DNA from: PALSA-1444 sp964291045
GTDB taxonomy: Bacteria; Chlamydiota; Chlamydiia; Chlamydiales; Rhabdochlamydiaceae
NCBI RefSeq assembly: GCF_964291045.1
Contig: NZ_OZ197277.1
Span: 186,001-250,000, forward strand
Reading direction: 5' to 3'
DNA: 64,000 nucleotides
Positions 43,561 to 52,620 of the stretch are shown in pieces. The translations under genes were made by a program, and so were the position numbers. Below the pieces are notes generated by a model. The model worked only from the letters and a program-made list of their open reading frames with translations. It had not been told where the DNA came from and made no database searches. Position 1 is the stretch's first letter, and each line of letters starts with the position of its first letter.

Positions 43561-44211
43561 ATGGAACATGTTCTTTATCTTGGACTTGACCCCTCAGGGT
43601 ATGTGAAAAAAGAGGGGCAAAGAAAACAGCTTTGTCATCTTCCTCTCATTCAAGTTGAAAAAAGCTCTTTATCTCTTAGAGATCAGTGTGATCTCTCTTT
43701 ATTTACCCATATCATTGTGACAAGTCCAAGATCAGCTGATTTTTTGATTGAGGAAAACATCATGGAGTTTCCTTTAGCAATCATGGCAATTGGAAGGGCA
43801 ACTGCGGCTAGATTTTTATCAAGAGGGGTAGATGTTGCCGTGACGGCTTCTTTAGAATCTCAAGAGGGGCTCTTACCTTATATTCAGGAGCTTAATCCTA
43901 AAAAGGTGTCGATTTTGTACCCCAGGTCTTCATCAGCTAGATTTTTAATAGCCTCTTACCTTCAAGAAAAAGGGTTTAATCACCAAGTGATGGATCTTTA
44001 TCATGTAAAAGGGATCACGCCTTCTCATTTACCTTCATTAGAAGCTTTTTCTGAAGTGATCTTTACAAGCCCATCAACCGTAGCATCTTTTTTTTGTGCC
44101 TACAAAAGCATTCCCTCTCATCTTCTTTTAACCTGCATTGGACCGATTACAGAACAAGTGCTAAGAGCTATACCTCATGTGAAAATGGAGTGTTTAATCA
44201 GAAGGTTTTAA
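43561..44211 (+). CDS. hemD: Uroporphyrinogen-III synthase
   Basis: 216 residues of the two-lobed HemD fold, which has few strictly conserved residues. Recognisable parts are FTHIIVTSPRSADFL, then AIGRATAARFLSRGV, SILYPRSSSARFLIASYL, and FTSPSTVASFF plus CIGPITEQVL. It cyclises hydroxymethylbilane with inversion of ring D. It directly follows hemC and the pair is probably cotranscribed with radA. The next gene is convergent. Confidence 0.88.
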   Translation: MEHVLYLGLDPSGYVKKEGQRKQLCHLPLIQVEKSSLSLRDQCDLSLFTHIIVTSPRSADFLIEENIMEFPLAIMAIGRATAARFLSRGVDVAVTASLESQEGLLPYIQELNPKKVSILYPRSSSARFLIASYLQEKGFNHQVMDLYHVKGITPSHLPSLEAFSEVIFTSPSTVASFFCAYKSIPSHLLLTCIGPITEQVLRAIPHVKMECLIRRF

Positions 44212-44346
44212 AAAGAGAAGGGTAAATGTTTAAGGGGTTTTTGCAGTTTTTATGAGTAAAAAAACCTGTAGGATAAGATGTGATCGATCATAGGGATAGC
44301 GTAATTTTAAGTCCCTCTTGGTATTTAGATAACATGCTTTGAGAAC

Positions 44347-44859
44347 TTAACAATCTATGTGCTCAGTGGATGTTTCTCTCGAGGATGATGGAATAGGTAG
44401 TTGTTTTATCTCAAGGGTCTCTTTTTCATCCTCACCAAAAAATTCTTGTGTAAGTGTTATTCCTTTTAGTTTAGCTTTCTCAGAAAGGTTAGTTAAAAAA
44501 ATCATTGTGCGCTCATGCACTTCTTCATTTTTTCGTTTTTCTGTAGCAGCATCAATATATTCATCAACACTTTTCCAATAAAATCTTTCTTTTAGAAGTT
44601 GTGTTTTACAGACGGTTTTTTGAAAAACCTCAGTGAAAAAATCAGGATTCTTTTCTAAATCCTCAAGCTTGAGAAAATTGATATCACTCTCTTTCATTTC
44701 TTTTGTTTGTAAATATAGAGGCACTCTCATACCTCTTTCATTAAACCGTTTGATCAATTGGGGCGCAATGATTTCCACTCTTGATTTACCCTGATCATGG
44801 GTATGCATTTTTGCCCATGCTTCAAAAGTGCGCGGGCAAATTAATACTTTAGATTCCAT
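44347..44859 (-). CDS. Paralogue family B protein, short copy
   Basis: 170 residues, unrecognised. The N-terminal ~115 residues match the tandem genes at 59782-61833: MESKVLICPRTFEAW, then VEIIAPQLIKRF, FLKLEDLEK.PDFF, and TQLLKERFYWKS. It lacks the C-terminal block found in those (EKLSIQEGKDPGISKK). GAGGAG lies 6 bases before the ATG, inside the end of the family-A gene, with which it overlaps by 11 bases; the two are one transcript. No membrane segment or signal peptide. Function unknown. Confidence 0.7.
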   Translation of the reverse strand: MESKVLICPRTFEAWAKMHTHDQGKSRVEIIAPQLIKRFNERGMRVPLYLQTKEMKESDINFLKLEDLEKNPDFFTEVFQKTVCKTQLLKERFYWKSVDEYIDAATEKRKNEEVHERTMIFLTNLSEKAKLKGITLTQEFFGEDEKETLEIKQLPIPSSSRETSTEHIDC

Positions 44860-45553
44860 AGGATCTCCTCAAATCGTGAATATTCGCCTTGGAATAGGCA
44901 TTTTTTAATAAATGCAGGGGGTTATAGTTGAGAATCAAAGTAACCAAACCTAGTAAGGCAACTTGGAGGGCAAGATTTTTTAAACATTTTTTGGTGAGAT
45001 GAGATTGAGGTCCTTTACAATAGGTCACATATTTGAGTTTTGCATGAGGATTACGTCTTCTCTCGACCTGGTCAAGAAGAGCTGCACCTTGTAGTGATGT
45101 AATGGCAATTTCTGAAATTCTTTCAAGGGATAATGAGGGGTTTTCTAATGTCATTTCATAAATCTTTCTATGAATCACACGGGTCATAATTTGGCTTGCG
45201 AGAAAATTTGTGGGGTAAAAATGTGAAGGGATATAAAAGAATCTATGTTCTTTTTCTTTTTTGATTAAGGCTAAAGATTCCTCAAGCATTTGTTGAATTA
45301 CACCGATATTGGGTATTTCAGATGAAAATGCCCAATCAGAATAATAACTTTCAAGATCAAGATAGTTGTATTCAATGGGAAGTTGAGCCCATCTGGTAAA
45401 TTCTACGGATTGAATAGGTAAAGCATCCAAAGGATATTGATAGGGTCTTTTCAAAAAATCTTCCGCTACTTTCATCTTTAAAGGATTGAGTCCGCATCCA
45501 TAGCAAAGGGCTGAGTAAGAAAGATCACGTATAGATTGTAAATTGATAAGCAT
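44849..45553 (-). CDS. Paralogue family A protein, copy 3
   Basis: 234 residues; same family as 24855-25574 and 25869-26624, and closest in its core blocks to copy 1 (LDLESYYSDWAFSS, HFYPTNFLASQIMTRVIHRK, DQVERRRNPHAKLKYVTYC). A hydrophobic segment (VALLGLVTLILNY) again lies near the C-terminus. AAGGAA before the ATG supports the start. The 3' end overlaps the start of the family-B gene, so families A and B are physically linked here. It interrupts the stretch between hemD and sodA. Confidence 0.7.
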   Translation of the reverse strand: MLINLQSIRDLSYSALCYGCGLNPLKMKVAEDFLKRPYQYPLDALPIQSVEFTRWAQLPIEYNYLDLESYYSDWAFSSEIPNIGVIQQMLEESLALIKKEKEHRFFYIPSHFYPTNFLASQIMTRVIHRKIYEMTLENPSLSLERISEIAITSLQGAALLDQVERRRNPHAKLKYVTYCKGPQSHLTKKCLKNLALQVALLGLVTLILNYNPLHLLKNAYSKANIHDLRRSYGI

Positions 45554-45857
45554 GATTTATTCCTTATGATTAAAAACGTGTTTTCCAATCATGAATTGAG
45601 CAAGTCAATTCCTCAAAACGCGCATTTTTTAAGAGGAAAGCCTCCTTTTAGAAAATGGGTGTGATTTAATTTTAATATTTTAATTAATTGCATTTTATTA
45701 AAATAATTGGGTTTTTAATAGGATGTACTTATTAGAGATAATATCTCAATTTTTGTAAAAGAAAAAACAGTCTAATCTTAAGAATTGCAGCAGTAAAATT
45801 TTGTTGCCCTTGAACGTGAGAAAAACAGCTGCATCAAGATGGTTATAACAGTGTTGA

Positions 45858-45886
45858 TTGACAACGCCTTACGGTTTTTAAATAAG
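45858..45886 (+). promoter_or_regulatory. Weak candidate promoter
   Basis: TTGACA at 45858-45863 followed 17 bases later by AATAAG, a poor -10 match. It would give a ~220-nt leader to sodA. Low confidence. Confidence 0.25.
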
Positions 45887-46077
45887 TTTTTATAAGAAAT
45901 CTCATGAAAATATAGCGATCTCTTAATCATGGTCAAAAAGGTAGCATCTTGTGATCAAGAATTCATAGAAATTGAACTTGAAAGAATATGCCTCTTCTTG
46001 GAATTTTTACGTCCTTTCTTGATAAGAGATGTCGAATACATCAGTTCTGAAGCCAAGGGAAGCTATTGATCGTTAAA

Positions 46078-46099
46078 CCCCTAGAAGGTATCCTAGGGG
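46078..46099 (+). promoter_or_regulatory. Hairpin just ahead of the sodA ribosome-binding site
   Basis: Seven-bp perfect stem with an 8-nt loop, followed immediately by AAAAAAGGAG and the start codon. The stem does not cover the ribosome-binding site. Any regulatory effect is inference. Confidence 0.3.
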
Positions 46100-46116
46100 A
46101 AAAAAGGAGATGTGTT

Positions 46117-46725
46117 ATGACTTATAAGATGCCTGATTTATCATATGATTTTGGAGCTTTAGAGCCTGTAATTTCTGGGAAAATTATGGAAATTCACTAT
46201 ACAAAACACCATCAAACTTATGTGAATAATCTCAACATCGCTGTAGAAAAATATGCAGAACTTGAAAAGAATCACCAAATTGAAGCGATGATTCCTCTAC
46301 AACAGGCGATTAAATTTAACGGCGGCGGCCATATTAACCACTCCATTTTTTGGAAAAACTTAGCTCCTGTGTCTCAAGGGGGAGGAGGAGTGCCTCAAGG
46401 AGCGTTATTAGCAGCGATTAATGAGGCGTTTGGTTCATTTGATCAATTTAAAGAAAAAATGACTCAAATGACAGTGGCTATTCAAGGATCTGGATGGGGA
46501 TGGCTGGGATATGATAAAGCAAAAAAAGAACTTCTATTAACAACATGTGCCAATCAAGATCCTCTTAGCACACAAGGGTATACACCGCTTCTAGGGATTG
46601 ATGTATGGGAGCACGCTTACTACCTTCAATACATGAATGTCCGTGCAGATTACGTGAAAAACATTTGGAATATTATCAATTGGAATGATGTTTCCCAAAG
46701 ATTTGAAACCCATCAGGCTCCTTAA
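46117..46725 (+). CDS. sodA: Superoxide dismutase, manganese type
   Basis: 202 residues. Metal ligands are in HYTKHHQTYV (first His), GGHINHSIFW (second His), and DVWEHAYY (Asp and last His). QGSGWGWLGYD and the C-terminal DPLSTQGYTPLLGID are close to mitochondrial-type MnSOD, so Mn is more likely than Fe. AAGGAG 7 bases before the ATG at 46117 fixes the start; the longer frame to 46066 has none. It detoxifies superoxide. In C. trachomatis, as I recall, the same sod-accD-dut-ptsN order is found. Confidence 0.95.
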   Translation: MTYKMPDLSYDFGALEPVISGKIMEIHYTKHHQTYVNNLNIAVEKYAELEKNHQIEAMIPLQQAIKFNGGGHINHSIFWKNLAPVSQGGGGVPQGALLAAINEAFGSFDQFKEKMTQMTVAIQGSGWGWLGYDKAKKELLLTTCANQDPLSTQGYTPLLGIDVWEHAYYLQYMNVRADYVKNIWNIINWNDVSQRFETHQAP

Positions 46726-46778
46726 TAACAGTTTCTTTTGATAGGGTTTTAATAAATAGCTAAGGTAAAATAATTCGC

Positions 46779-47735
46779 ATGGGTCTTTTTTCAAAAAACA
46801 AACCGAAAATTAAAATTCAAAGCACTAAAAAAGACAGTTTTAGTGGATGGGTTAAATGCAGTCACTGTAACGAGCTGATTCATGCGAATGAACTACAAGA
46901 TAATAAATATTGCTGTCCTAAGTGTGACTACCACTACCGCCTTACAGGACTTCAAAGGATTGAACTCCTTGTAGATGCGGGGTCGTTTGAGGAAAAATAC
47001 ACCACCATTCAGCCAGTAGATCCTCTACATTTTGTAGATAGTGAACCGTATCCTGAAAGAATTAACCGGGCCAAGGTTTCAACAGGGCGTGATGAAGCCG
47101 CAATTGTTGGAGTGTGCTCCATTAACTCTATCAAGGTGGCTCTTGGTGTTTTAGACTTTAGCTTTATGGCAGGCTCTATGGGATCTGTTGTTGGAGAGAG
47201 ACTCACATCGATTATTGAATATGGATTAGAGCACCATCTTCCTGTTGTGCTTATTTCAGCCTCTGGAGGAGCGAGAATGCAAGAGTCGATCCTCTCTCTC
47301 ATGCAAATGGCAAAAACATCGGCTGCCCTTGCAAAACTGCATGAGCAAAAGCTTCCCTATATTTCTGTCTTAACAAATCCTACTACAGGAGGAGTGACAG
47401 CCTCTTTTGCTTCATTAGGGGATGTGATCATTGCAGAGCCTGATGCTTTAATTGGATTTGCAGGCCCAAGAGTTGTCGAGCAAACAATTGGTCAAAAGCT
47501 GCCTCCTAAAGCGCAACGTTCAGAATTTTTGATGGAAAAAGGCATGATTGATTGCATCGTGACACGTCATGATCTCAAAAGTAAGCTCTCTTCTCTTTTA
47601 CAGATGATGCTTGGGAATGAGAGAAATACAAAACTTAGCATGACCCCTTTAACATCCAAACCAAATGATATTCCTCATAAAATTAAAGAGTTATTAAACT
47701 TATCTACCCAAGAGCTTATTGATGTCAATCCGTAG
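46779..47735 (+). CDS. accD: Acetyl-CoA carboxylase carboxyltransferase subunit beta
   Basis: 318 residues. The four-cysteine zinc ribbon is KCSHCNELI and then CCPKCDYHYRL around residues 22-48. The crotonase-fold core has SASGGARMQES and TNPTTGGVTASFA, the biotin/acyl-CoA binding segments. With AccA it transfers carboxyl from biotin to acetyl-CoA for fatty acid synthesis. Its last bases overlap dut. Confidence 0.97.
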   Translation: MGLFSKNKPKIKIQSTKKDSFSGWVKCSHCNELIHANELQDNKYCCPKCDYHYRLTGLQRIELLVDAGSFEEKYTTIQPVDPLHFVDSEPYPERINRAKVSTGRDEAAIVGVCSINSIKVALGVLDFSFMAGSMGSVVGERLTSIIEYGLEHHLPVVLISASGGARMQESILSLMQMAKTSAALAKLHEQKLPYISVLTNPTTGGVTASFASLGDVIIAEPDALIGFAGPRVVEQTIGQKLPPKAQRSEFLMEKGMIDCIVTRHDLKSKLSSLLQMMLGNERNTKLSMTPLTSKPNDIPHKIKELLNLSTQELIDVNP

Positions 47736-48174
47736 AACCCTTATTGTTTCAATTATCACTGAAGAAGGGGTTGAAATACCCCACTATGCCTCAGAATTTG
47801 CAGCAGGAGCTGATGTGAGAGCGTATCTTCAAGAAGATATGACTGTATTACCCCATGAAACAGCGCTCATTCCAACAGGCATTAAAATGGCTATTCCGAA
47901 TGGATTTGAGCTTCAAGTAAGACCTAGAAGTGGTCTTGCTTTCAATAATCAAGTGACAGTGCTCAATACACCTGGAACCATTGATGCAGATTACCGAGGA
48001 GAAATTAAAATTCTTCTCATTAATCATGGAAAAGATCCTTTCATCATTAAAAACGGAATGAGAATTGCTCAGCTTGTTGTTGCTCCTGTGATTCAAGCGC
48101 AGTTTATTCTGCAACCTTCTCTATCTTCAACAGAAAGAGGAGAGGGGGGATTTGGGCATACTGGCTCTTATTAA
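47722..48174 (+). CDS. dut: dUTP pyrophosphatase
   Basis: 150 residues with all five trimeric dUTPase motifs: AAGADVRA, PRSGLA, the block NTPGTIDADYRGEIKI with the catalytic Asp, RIAQLV, and the flexible Gly-rich C-terminus RGEGGFGHTGSY. It hydrolyses dUTP to dUMP and keeps uracil out of DNA. It overlaps accD by 14 bases. ATG at 47722 is preferred over the TTG just before it. Confidence 0.97.
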   Translation: MSIRRTLIVSIITEEGVEIPHYASEFAAGADVRAYLQEDMTVLPHETALIPTGIKMAIPNGFELQVRPRSGLAFNNQVTVLNTPGTIDADYRGEIKILLINHGKDPFIIKNGMRIAQLVVAPVIQAQFILQPSLSSTERGEGGFGHTGSY

Positions 48175-48495
48175 AAGCTAGGACCCTCTTTTCTTACGCC
48201 TATTTTCTTTTTAAGGGCCCCTTATTTTCATTGATTTTTCAAAGCAGGCGTTATTGTTTTGCTAAAAACGTTCTAAAAAGATAAAAAGAGAAGAAAATAG
48301 ACTATTTGAGTTGTCTCAAAAAAATAGTTCGTGTTAAAAATGGATAGTTTTGGATAGACTCGGGATAATACGGTGAAGGGGGTTATGACATCTATACAAG
48401 CAAATTTAAAACAGACTCATGGCGGATGGAAAGGGATGTTTGATCCTAAAAAGCTTCTCAAATTATTAAAAAATTTCATTAAAAAGGACTGGACT
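48175..48495. other. Region between dut and ptsN
   Basis: Holds the upstream control region of the ptsN pair. The reading frame of ptsN is open back to 48373, so part could be coding (see ptsN). I see no clear promoter or hairpin. Confidence 0.35.
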
Positions 48496-48945
48496 GTGTC
48501 AATTACAGACTATTTAGATGACCGGTTGGTAACATTTTTAAAAACAAAGACCCAACTGCAGGCAATTGATGAACTGATTGAAACGCTCGATTTAGCGCAT
48601 CAGCTCAAAGATAAGCCAAGGTTTCATCAAGCGATTTTAGACCGTGAAAATATTGTTTCCACGGGAATCGGCCTTGGAGTTGCCATCCCTCACGCAAAAC
48701 TTCCTGAATATGAACAGTTTTTTATTGCAATTGGATTGCAAGAAGAGGGAGGGATTGAATGGAATTCCCTAGATAATGCTCCCGTTCATTTAATTTTTAT
48801 GATAGGCGGGCCGGACAATAAACAAACAGAGTATTTAAATATCTTGTCAAGACTGACGATGGCCATCAAAGATGCCGACCGGAGAAAAGCTCTTCTCAAA
48901 GCGACATCAGCTCAACAAGTCATTGACTTATTCAAAGGGTGTTAA
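48496..48945 (+). CDS. ptsN: PTS IIA-like nitrogen-regulatory protein PtsN
   Basis: 149 residues from the GTG at 48496, which has AAGGA 7 bases upstream and gives the usual length of IIA-Ntr. An ATG at 48385, or a GTG at 48373, would add ~37-41 residues of unknown origin. The phospho-accepting His is in GLGVAIPHAKL. No PTS sugar transporter is seen here, so a signalling role is likely, as in other bacteria with PTS-Ntr. It is followed 9 bases later by a second ptsN. Confidence 0.85.
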   Translation: MSITDYLDDRLVTFLKTKTQLQAIDELIETLDLAHQLKDKPRFHQAILDRENIVSTGIGLGVAIPHAKLPEYEQFFIAIGLQEEGGIEWNSLDNAPVHLIFMIGGPDNKQTEYLNILSRLTMAIKDADRRKALLKATSAQQVIDLFKGC

Positions 48946-48954
48946 GGAAGAGAT

Positions 48955-49686
48955 ATGGATTTAAAAATAAAAGATGTTGCAGATCTTCTTAACGTATCAG
49001 AAACAACGGTGCGTCGGTGGCTTAAAGATGGAAAAATTCCAGCTTATCAACTCAATCGTAGATACCGATTTAGTAGAGGTGAGATTGAAGATTGGATCAT
49101 GGATTGTAAGCTAAAGCTCAGTAAGAACGGCTTTTCTCCTTTCAATGAAAAATCAGAAGATATCCTCGATGAAGAAGAGTCCCAAAAGCAACGCGTCGGT
49201 AGGCAGCAGTTTGGGCTTTATAGAGCGATGTGTAAAGGGGGAGCTGTCACTCATATTGCAGCTAAAACAAAAGAAGAGTTCATTAAAGCTGTCATGCGGC
49301 AAGTAGCTCCTCGTTTGGGACTTGATGCTGATGTGATTTCTGAGCTTTTACTAGATAGAGAAAAGCTCATGTCAACAGCGCTAAACTCTGGACTTGCGGT
49401 TCCGCACCCAAGAGATATTGTGCTTGAACTACCTGGCTCTGATGCGGTGATTACCGCTTTTCCACAAGAGCCTATTGAGTTTGGAGCGTTAGATGGACAA
49501 CCGGTTCACACTCTCTTTTTTCTCTTCTCTTCTTCCGATAAAACCCATCTTCATTTATTGTCCAAATTAGCGCATTTAGGAAGCCAAACTTCAGCGCTAG
49601 AATTTTTAGCCACAAGGCCATCAGAAGAAGAGCTTTTAACGTATGTTAAAGATTGGGAAGCTAAAATTCGAAACCAAAACCCTTAA
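48955..49686 (+). CDS. ptsN: PtsN-like protein with an N-terminal DNA-binding domain
   Basis: 243 residues. The first ~55 form an excisionase/MerR-like helix-turn-helix (KIKDVADLLNVSETTVRRWL, then RRYRFSRGEIEDW). A linker follows, then an EIIA domain with the His-containing GLAVPHPRD. The fusion would allow phosphorylation-dependent DNA binding, which is inference. It forms a tandem with ptsN at 48496 and is, as I recall, found in Chlamydia. It ends 13 bases before the permease. Confidence 0.9.
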   Translation: MDLKIKDVADLLNVSETTVRRWLKDGKIPAYQLNRRYRFSRGEIEDWIMDCKLKLSKNGFSPFNEKSEDILDEEESQKQRVGRQQFGLYRAMCKGGAVTHIAAKTKEEFIKAVMRQVAPRLGLDADVISELLLDREKLMSTALNSGLAVPHPRDIVLELPGSDAVITAFPQEPIEFGALDGQPVHTLFFLFSSSDKTHLHLLSKLAHLGSQTSALEFLATRPSEEELLTYVKDWEAKIRNQNP

Positions 49687-49699
49687 CCCCTCCCTTATC

Positions 49700-51148
49700 A
49701 TGAAAAAAGGACTTTTTGCTAAAAAATCGATCGGCTCTTTACTCAAGAGTACAGCGAATCATAAAAATGGGTTAAAGCGGACTCTTGGCCCCCTTAACCT
49801 CATTGCCATGGGAATTGGAGCTATTATCGGAGCTGGTCTCTTTGTTTTAACAGGGGAAGTGGCAGCTAACTTTACAGGACCTGGTATTTTAATTTCTTTT
49901 GGTATTGCAGCGATCATTGCTAGTTTAGCAGCGCTTTGCTATGCAGAGTTTGCAGCGCTCATCCCTGTTGCAGGAAGTGCTTATACCTACGCCTTTGTGG
50001 CTGTAGGAGAGTTTTTCGCCTGGATTATGGGTGTTGCTATCACCATTCAATACTTATTCTCATTTTGTGCAGTTGCTGTCGCTTGGTCAGGCTATTTAGG
50101 AAGCTTTATGAGTGATCTTGGACTCACATTAGGAAAGTCTCTATCAGAAGCTCCTTTCATTTATACCGATGCAGGATGGGCATCTACAGGGGCGGTTGTT
50201 AATCTTCCTGCCATGATTGTAATCGGAGTGATTGGACTTCTTGTGGCAAGAGGGATTCAAACAGCTGCTCTTTTAAACGATCTTTTAGTGCTTGTGAAGC
50301 TTGGCGTGTTAGTGCTTTTCATTGGATTTGGAATTGCGTTTATTAAAGCAGACAATCTCACCCCCTTTATTCCTGAAAACACAGGGATTTTTGGAGAGTT
50401 TGGATGGAGCGGGATTTTTAGGGGAGCAGGCATTTTATTCTTTGCTTTCTTAGGGTTTGATGCGATTGCAACGCTTGCTCAAGAGGCAAAAAATCCTCAG
50501 CGGGATATGCCAATTGGGATGATTGGTTCTTTAGTTGTGTGTGCCATTTTATATATGATTTTTGGTCTTGTGATGACAGGGTCAACAAAGTACTCTCTTT
50601 TAGGTGTTGCAGATCCTGTAGGAGTAGCTGTGAATAGTTTTGGACCCAGTTTCATTTGGTTAAGATACATTGTTAAACTAGCTATTTTAGCCGGACTCTC
50701 TTCGGTGATTCTTGTGATGATTACAGCGCAATCAAGAATTTTATATACGATGGCGCAAGATGGACTCCTTCCTCCTATTTTTGGAAAGACGCATCCTACA
50801 CACCGCACTCCTTTTTATACCACGATGATTGTCTCTCTTGTAGCAGCTGTTATTGCAGGGTTTTTCCCAGTCAATATTTTAGGACAGATCACATCGATGG
50901 GAGCGCTGTTTGTATTTGGCATGGTGTGCCTGGGCGTTCTTGTTTTAAGATTTACGCAGCCCACACTTCACCGTCCGTTTAAAACGCCCTTTACCCCATG
51001 GGTGCCTCTTTTAGGGACGCTTGCGTGTCTTTTACAGATGTTCATGATGCCGCTAATTACCTGGATTCAATTCACTCTGACTTTAGGGATTGGGTGCTCT
51101 ATCTACTTTCTGTATGGAAGTAAACATAGTAAAATCCGCAAAGGTTAA
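49700..51148 (+). CDS. Amino-acid permease, APC family (cationic-amino-acid-transporter type)
   Basis: About 482 residues and ~12-14 hydrophobic helices. The first helix has NLIAMGIGAIIGAGLFVLTG, the substrate-binding signature of the APC superfamily; a conserved FFAFLGFDAIATLAQEAKNP lies near the middle. The CAT/YfnA branch fits best. The substrate (cationic or neutral amino acids) cannot be read from the sequence. I prefer the ATG at 49700; an ATG at 49643 would overlap ptsN by 44 bases. Neither has a strong ribosome-binding site. Convergent with mnmA, with stops overlapping. Confidence 0.88.
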   Translation: MKKGLFAKKSIGSLLKSTANHKNGLKRTLGPLNLIAMGIGAIIGAGLFVLTGEVAANFTGPGILISFGIAAIIASLAALCYAEFAALIPVAGSAYTYAFVAVGEFFAWIMGVAITIQYLFSFCAVAVAWSGYLGSFMSDLGLTLGKSLSEAPFIYTDAGWASTGAVVNLPAMIVIGVIGLLVARGIQTAALLNDLLVLVKLGVLVLFIGFGIAFIKADNLTPFIPENTGIFGEFGWSGIFRGAGILFFAFLGFDAIATLAQEAKNPQRDMPIGMIGSLVVCAILYMIFGLVMTGSTKYSLLGVADPVGVAVNSFGPSFIWLRYIVKLAILAGLSSVILVMITAQSRILYTMAQDGLLPPIFGKTHPTHRTPFYTTMIVSLVAAVIAGFFPVNILGQITSMGALFVFGMVCLGVLVLRFTQPTLHRPFKTPFTPWVPLLGTLACLLQMFMMPLITWIQFTLTLGIGCSIYFLYGSKHSKIRKG

Positions 51149-52209
51149 GACTGTTTTACGGCACACTTAATCAAGGCGCCTCCTAAACAGGTGGCTCCTT
51201 GATAAAACACAACCGCTTGACGAGGCGTGATAGCCCGTTGCGGGTGATCAAAGACAACTCTTAATTGATTGTCATCAAGAGGGTAAAGAGTGCACCTCGT
51301 ATCTTCTTGTCTATACCTGATTTTTGCTGTACATTCTAGAGGAAACTCTGGGGGAGCTCCTACCCAAGAGATCTCTGTTGCGATGAGCTCAGAGTGATAA
51401 AGCGCTTCATGGTGATACCCTTGCTCCACAAACACGGTATTTTCTTGAACATCTTTTCCCACAACAAACCACGCTTCACCGGGCCCGCCAATACCAAGCC
51501 CTTTTCTTTGCCCAATGGTATAAAAAGCAATTCCTTGGTGAGTCCCTACTACTTTTCCTGATAGCGTCTTAAAAGCGCCTTTTTGATAAGCAATATACTC
51601 TCCCATGAACTCTTTAAAGGGCCGTTTCCCAATGAAACAAATCCCTGTGCTATCTTTTTTTGCAGCGGTTGCAAGGCCGTGCTGAAGAGCTAAAGCTCTC
51701 ACCTCTTTTTTATTTAAATGCCCAATGGGAAAAAGCACCTCTTGAAGCACCTCTTCTTTTAAGGTGTAGAGAAAGTAAGTTTGATCTTTATTGGTATCAT
51801 GACCTCTAAGGAGCTTGCCTTCATGAGCTCTTGCATAGTGCCCTGTTGCAAGAAAATCCGCCCCTAGCTCTTTAGCTTTAAGAAAAAGCGTCTTAAATTT
51901 GATTTCTTTGTTACAAAGAACATCAGGGTTAGGGGTATAGCCAAGTTTAAGCTCTTCAACAAAATGGGAAAAGACAAGATCCCAATACTCTTGCACAAAG
52001 TTAACGGTATAGTGAGGAATAGAGAGCTTATCACACACTCTCACCACATCTTCATAATCTTCAGCTCCTGGACAGCTTCCATCGGTGTCTTCCCAGTTTT
52101 TCATATAAAGACCAATCACACGGTAGCCGAGTTCTTTTAAAAGCAGGGCAGAAACAGAGGAGTCAACCCCTCCTGACATACCAATAACAACAGTTTTTTG
52201 AGGATTCAT
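51145..52209 (-). CDS. mnmA: tRNA-uridine 2-thiolase MnmA
   Basis: 354 residues from the ATG at 52209 (an ATG at 52263 would add 18 residues not usual in the family). PP-loop IGMSGGVDSS binds ATP. The two catalytic cysteines are in NPDVLCNKEIKF and STGICFIGKR. C-terminal TRAM-like barrel around GTHQGIAFYTIGQRKGL. It makes the 2-thiouridine at position 34 of Lys, Glu and Gln tRNAs. Its stop overlaps that of the permease. Confidence 0.95.
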   Translation of the reverse strand: MNPQKTVVIGMSGGVDSSVSALLLKELGYRVIGLYMKNWEDTDGSCPGAEDYEDVVRVCDKLSIPHYTVNFVQEYWDLVFSHFVEELKLGYTPNPDVLCNKEIKFKTLFLKAKELGADFLATGHYARAHEGKLLRGHDTNKDQTYFLYTLKEEVLQEVLFPIGHLNKKEVRALALQHGLATAAKKDSTGICFIGKRPFKEFMGEYIAYQKGAFKTLSGKVVGTHQGIAFYTIGQRKGLGIGGPGEAWFVVGKDVQENTVFVEQGYHHEALYHSELIATEISWVGAPPEFPLECTAKIRYRQEDTRCTLYPLDDNQLRVVFDHPQRAITPRQAVVFYQGATCLGGALIKCAVKQS

Positions 52210-52404
52210 AAGGTCTATTTTAAGGGGTGATGCGTTTTTAGGAAGAGAGATTTTTTTGAACATGGGTGTAAAAAATAAGAATATCTATTTAAAGGCACCC
52301 CATTTTTATTGAGAACTGGATATGAGAAAGAGGGCAAAAACGTTTTTTCAAAAAAGAGAGCAGATATGAATGCCTATTAAAAGAGAGTAATATTTTTTCC
52401 CTAT

Positions 52405-52451
52405 GTAATACAGGAACCCAATTGTGTTTACCGTGTTCTTGTATTACATTG
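52405..52451. promoter_or_regulatory. Inverted repeat upstream of the AbiEi-like remnant (operator candidate)
   Basis: ATGTAATACAGGAAC (52405-52419) is repeated inverted at 52437-52451 with one mismatch, ending 7 bases before the remnant start codon. AbiEi-type antitoxins repress their own operon by binding such repeats; that this one served so is inference. Confidence 0.4.
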
Positions 52452-52458
52452 AGAAGAT

Positions 52459-52620
52459 GAAGCATTCTAAATATCGCTCCCTACTCCAAGACTTACTGAA
52501 AGCTCCCATTTTTAGCGCTAAGGAAGCCAGGTCTAGAGGCATTTCAGCTCGAATGCTCTCTCATTTTTGTTAAAATAAAGTGATTGAAAGAGTGGGTAGA
52601 GGAATATATAAGGGGGCTCA
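52459..52620 (+). pseudogene. Remnant of an AbiEi-type antitoxin/regulator
   Basis: Starts MKHSKYRSLLQDLL, then FSAKEARSRGISARML and HFC, then an in-frame TAA, after which the same frame continues NKVIERVGRGIYKGAQ before further stops. F..KEA...G.S...L...V..G.I.RV.RGIYK is the winged-helix pattern at the N-terminus of AbiEi and related type IV toxin-antitoxin regulators. Only this N-terminal domain is left, and no AbiEii toxin is seen. Confidence 0.6.

Larger units (their letters stand above)
45554..46116. other. Gene-free stretch upstream of sodA
   Basis: About 560 bases with no gene. A possible promoter lies at 45858-45886 (see separate entry). CCCCTAG at 46078-46084 pairs with CTAGGGG at 46093-46099, a 7-bp hairpin that ends 4 bases before the sodA ribosome-binding site and could modulate its exposure. 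Confidence 0.4.
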
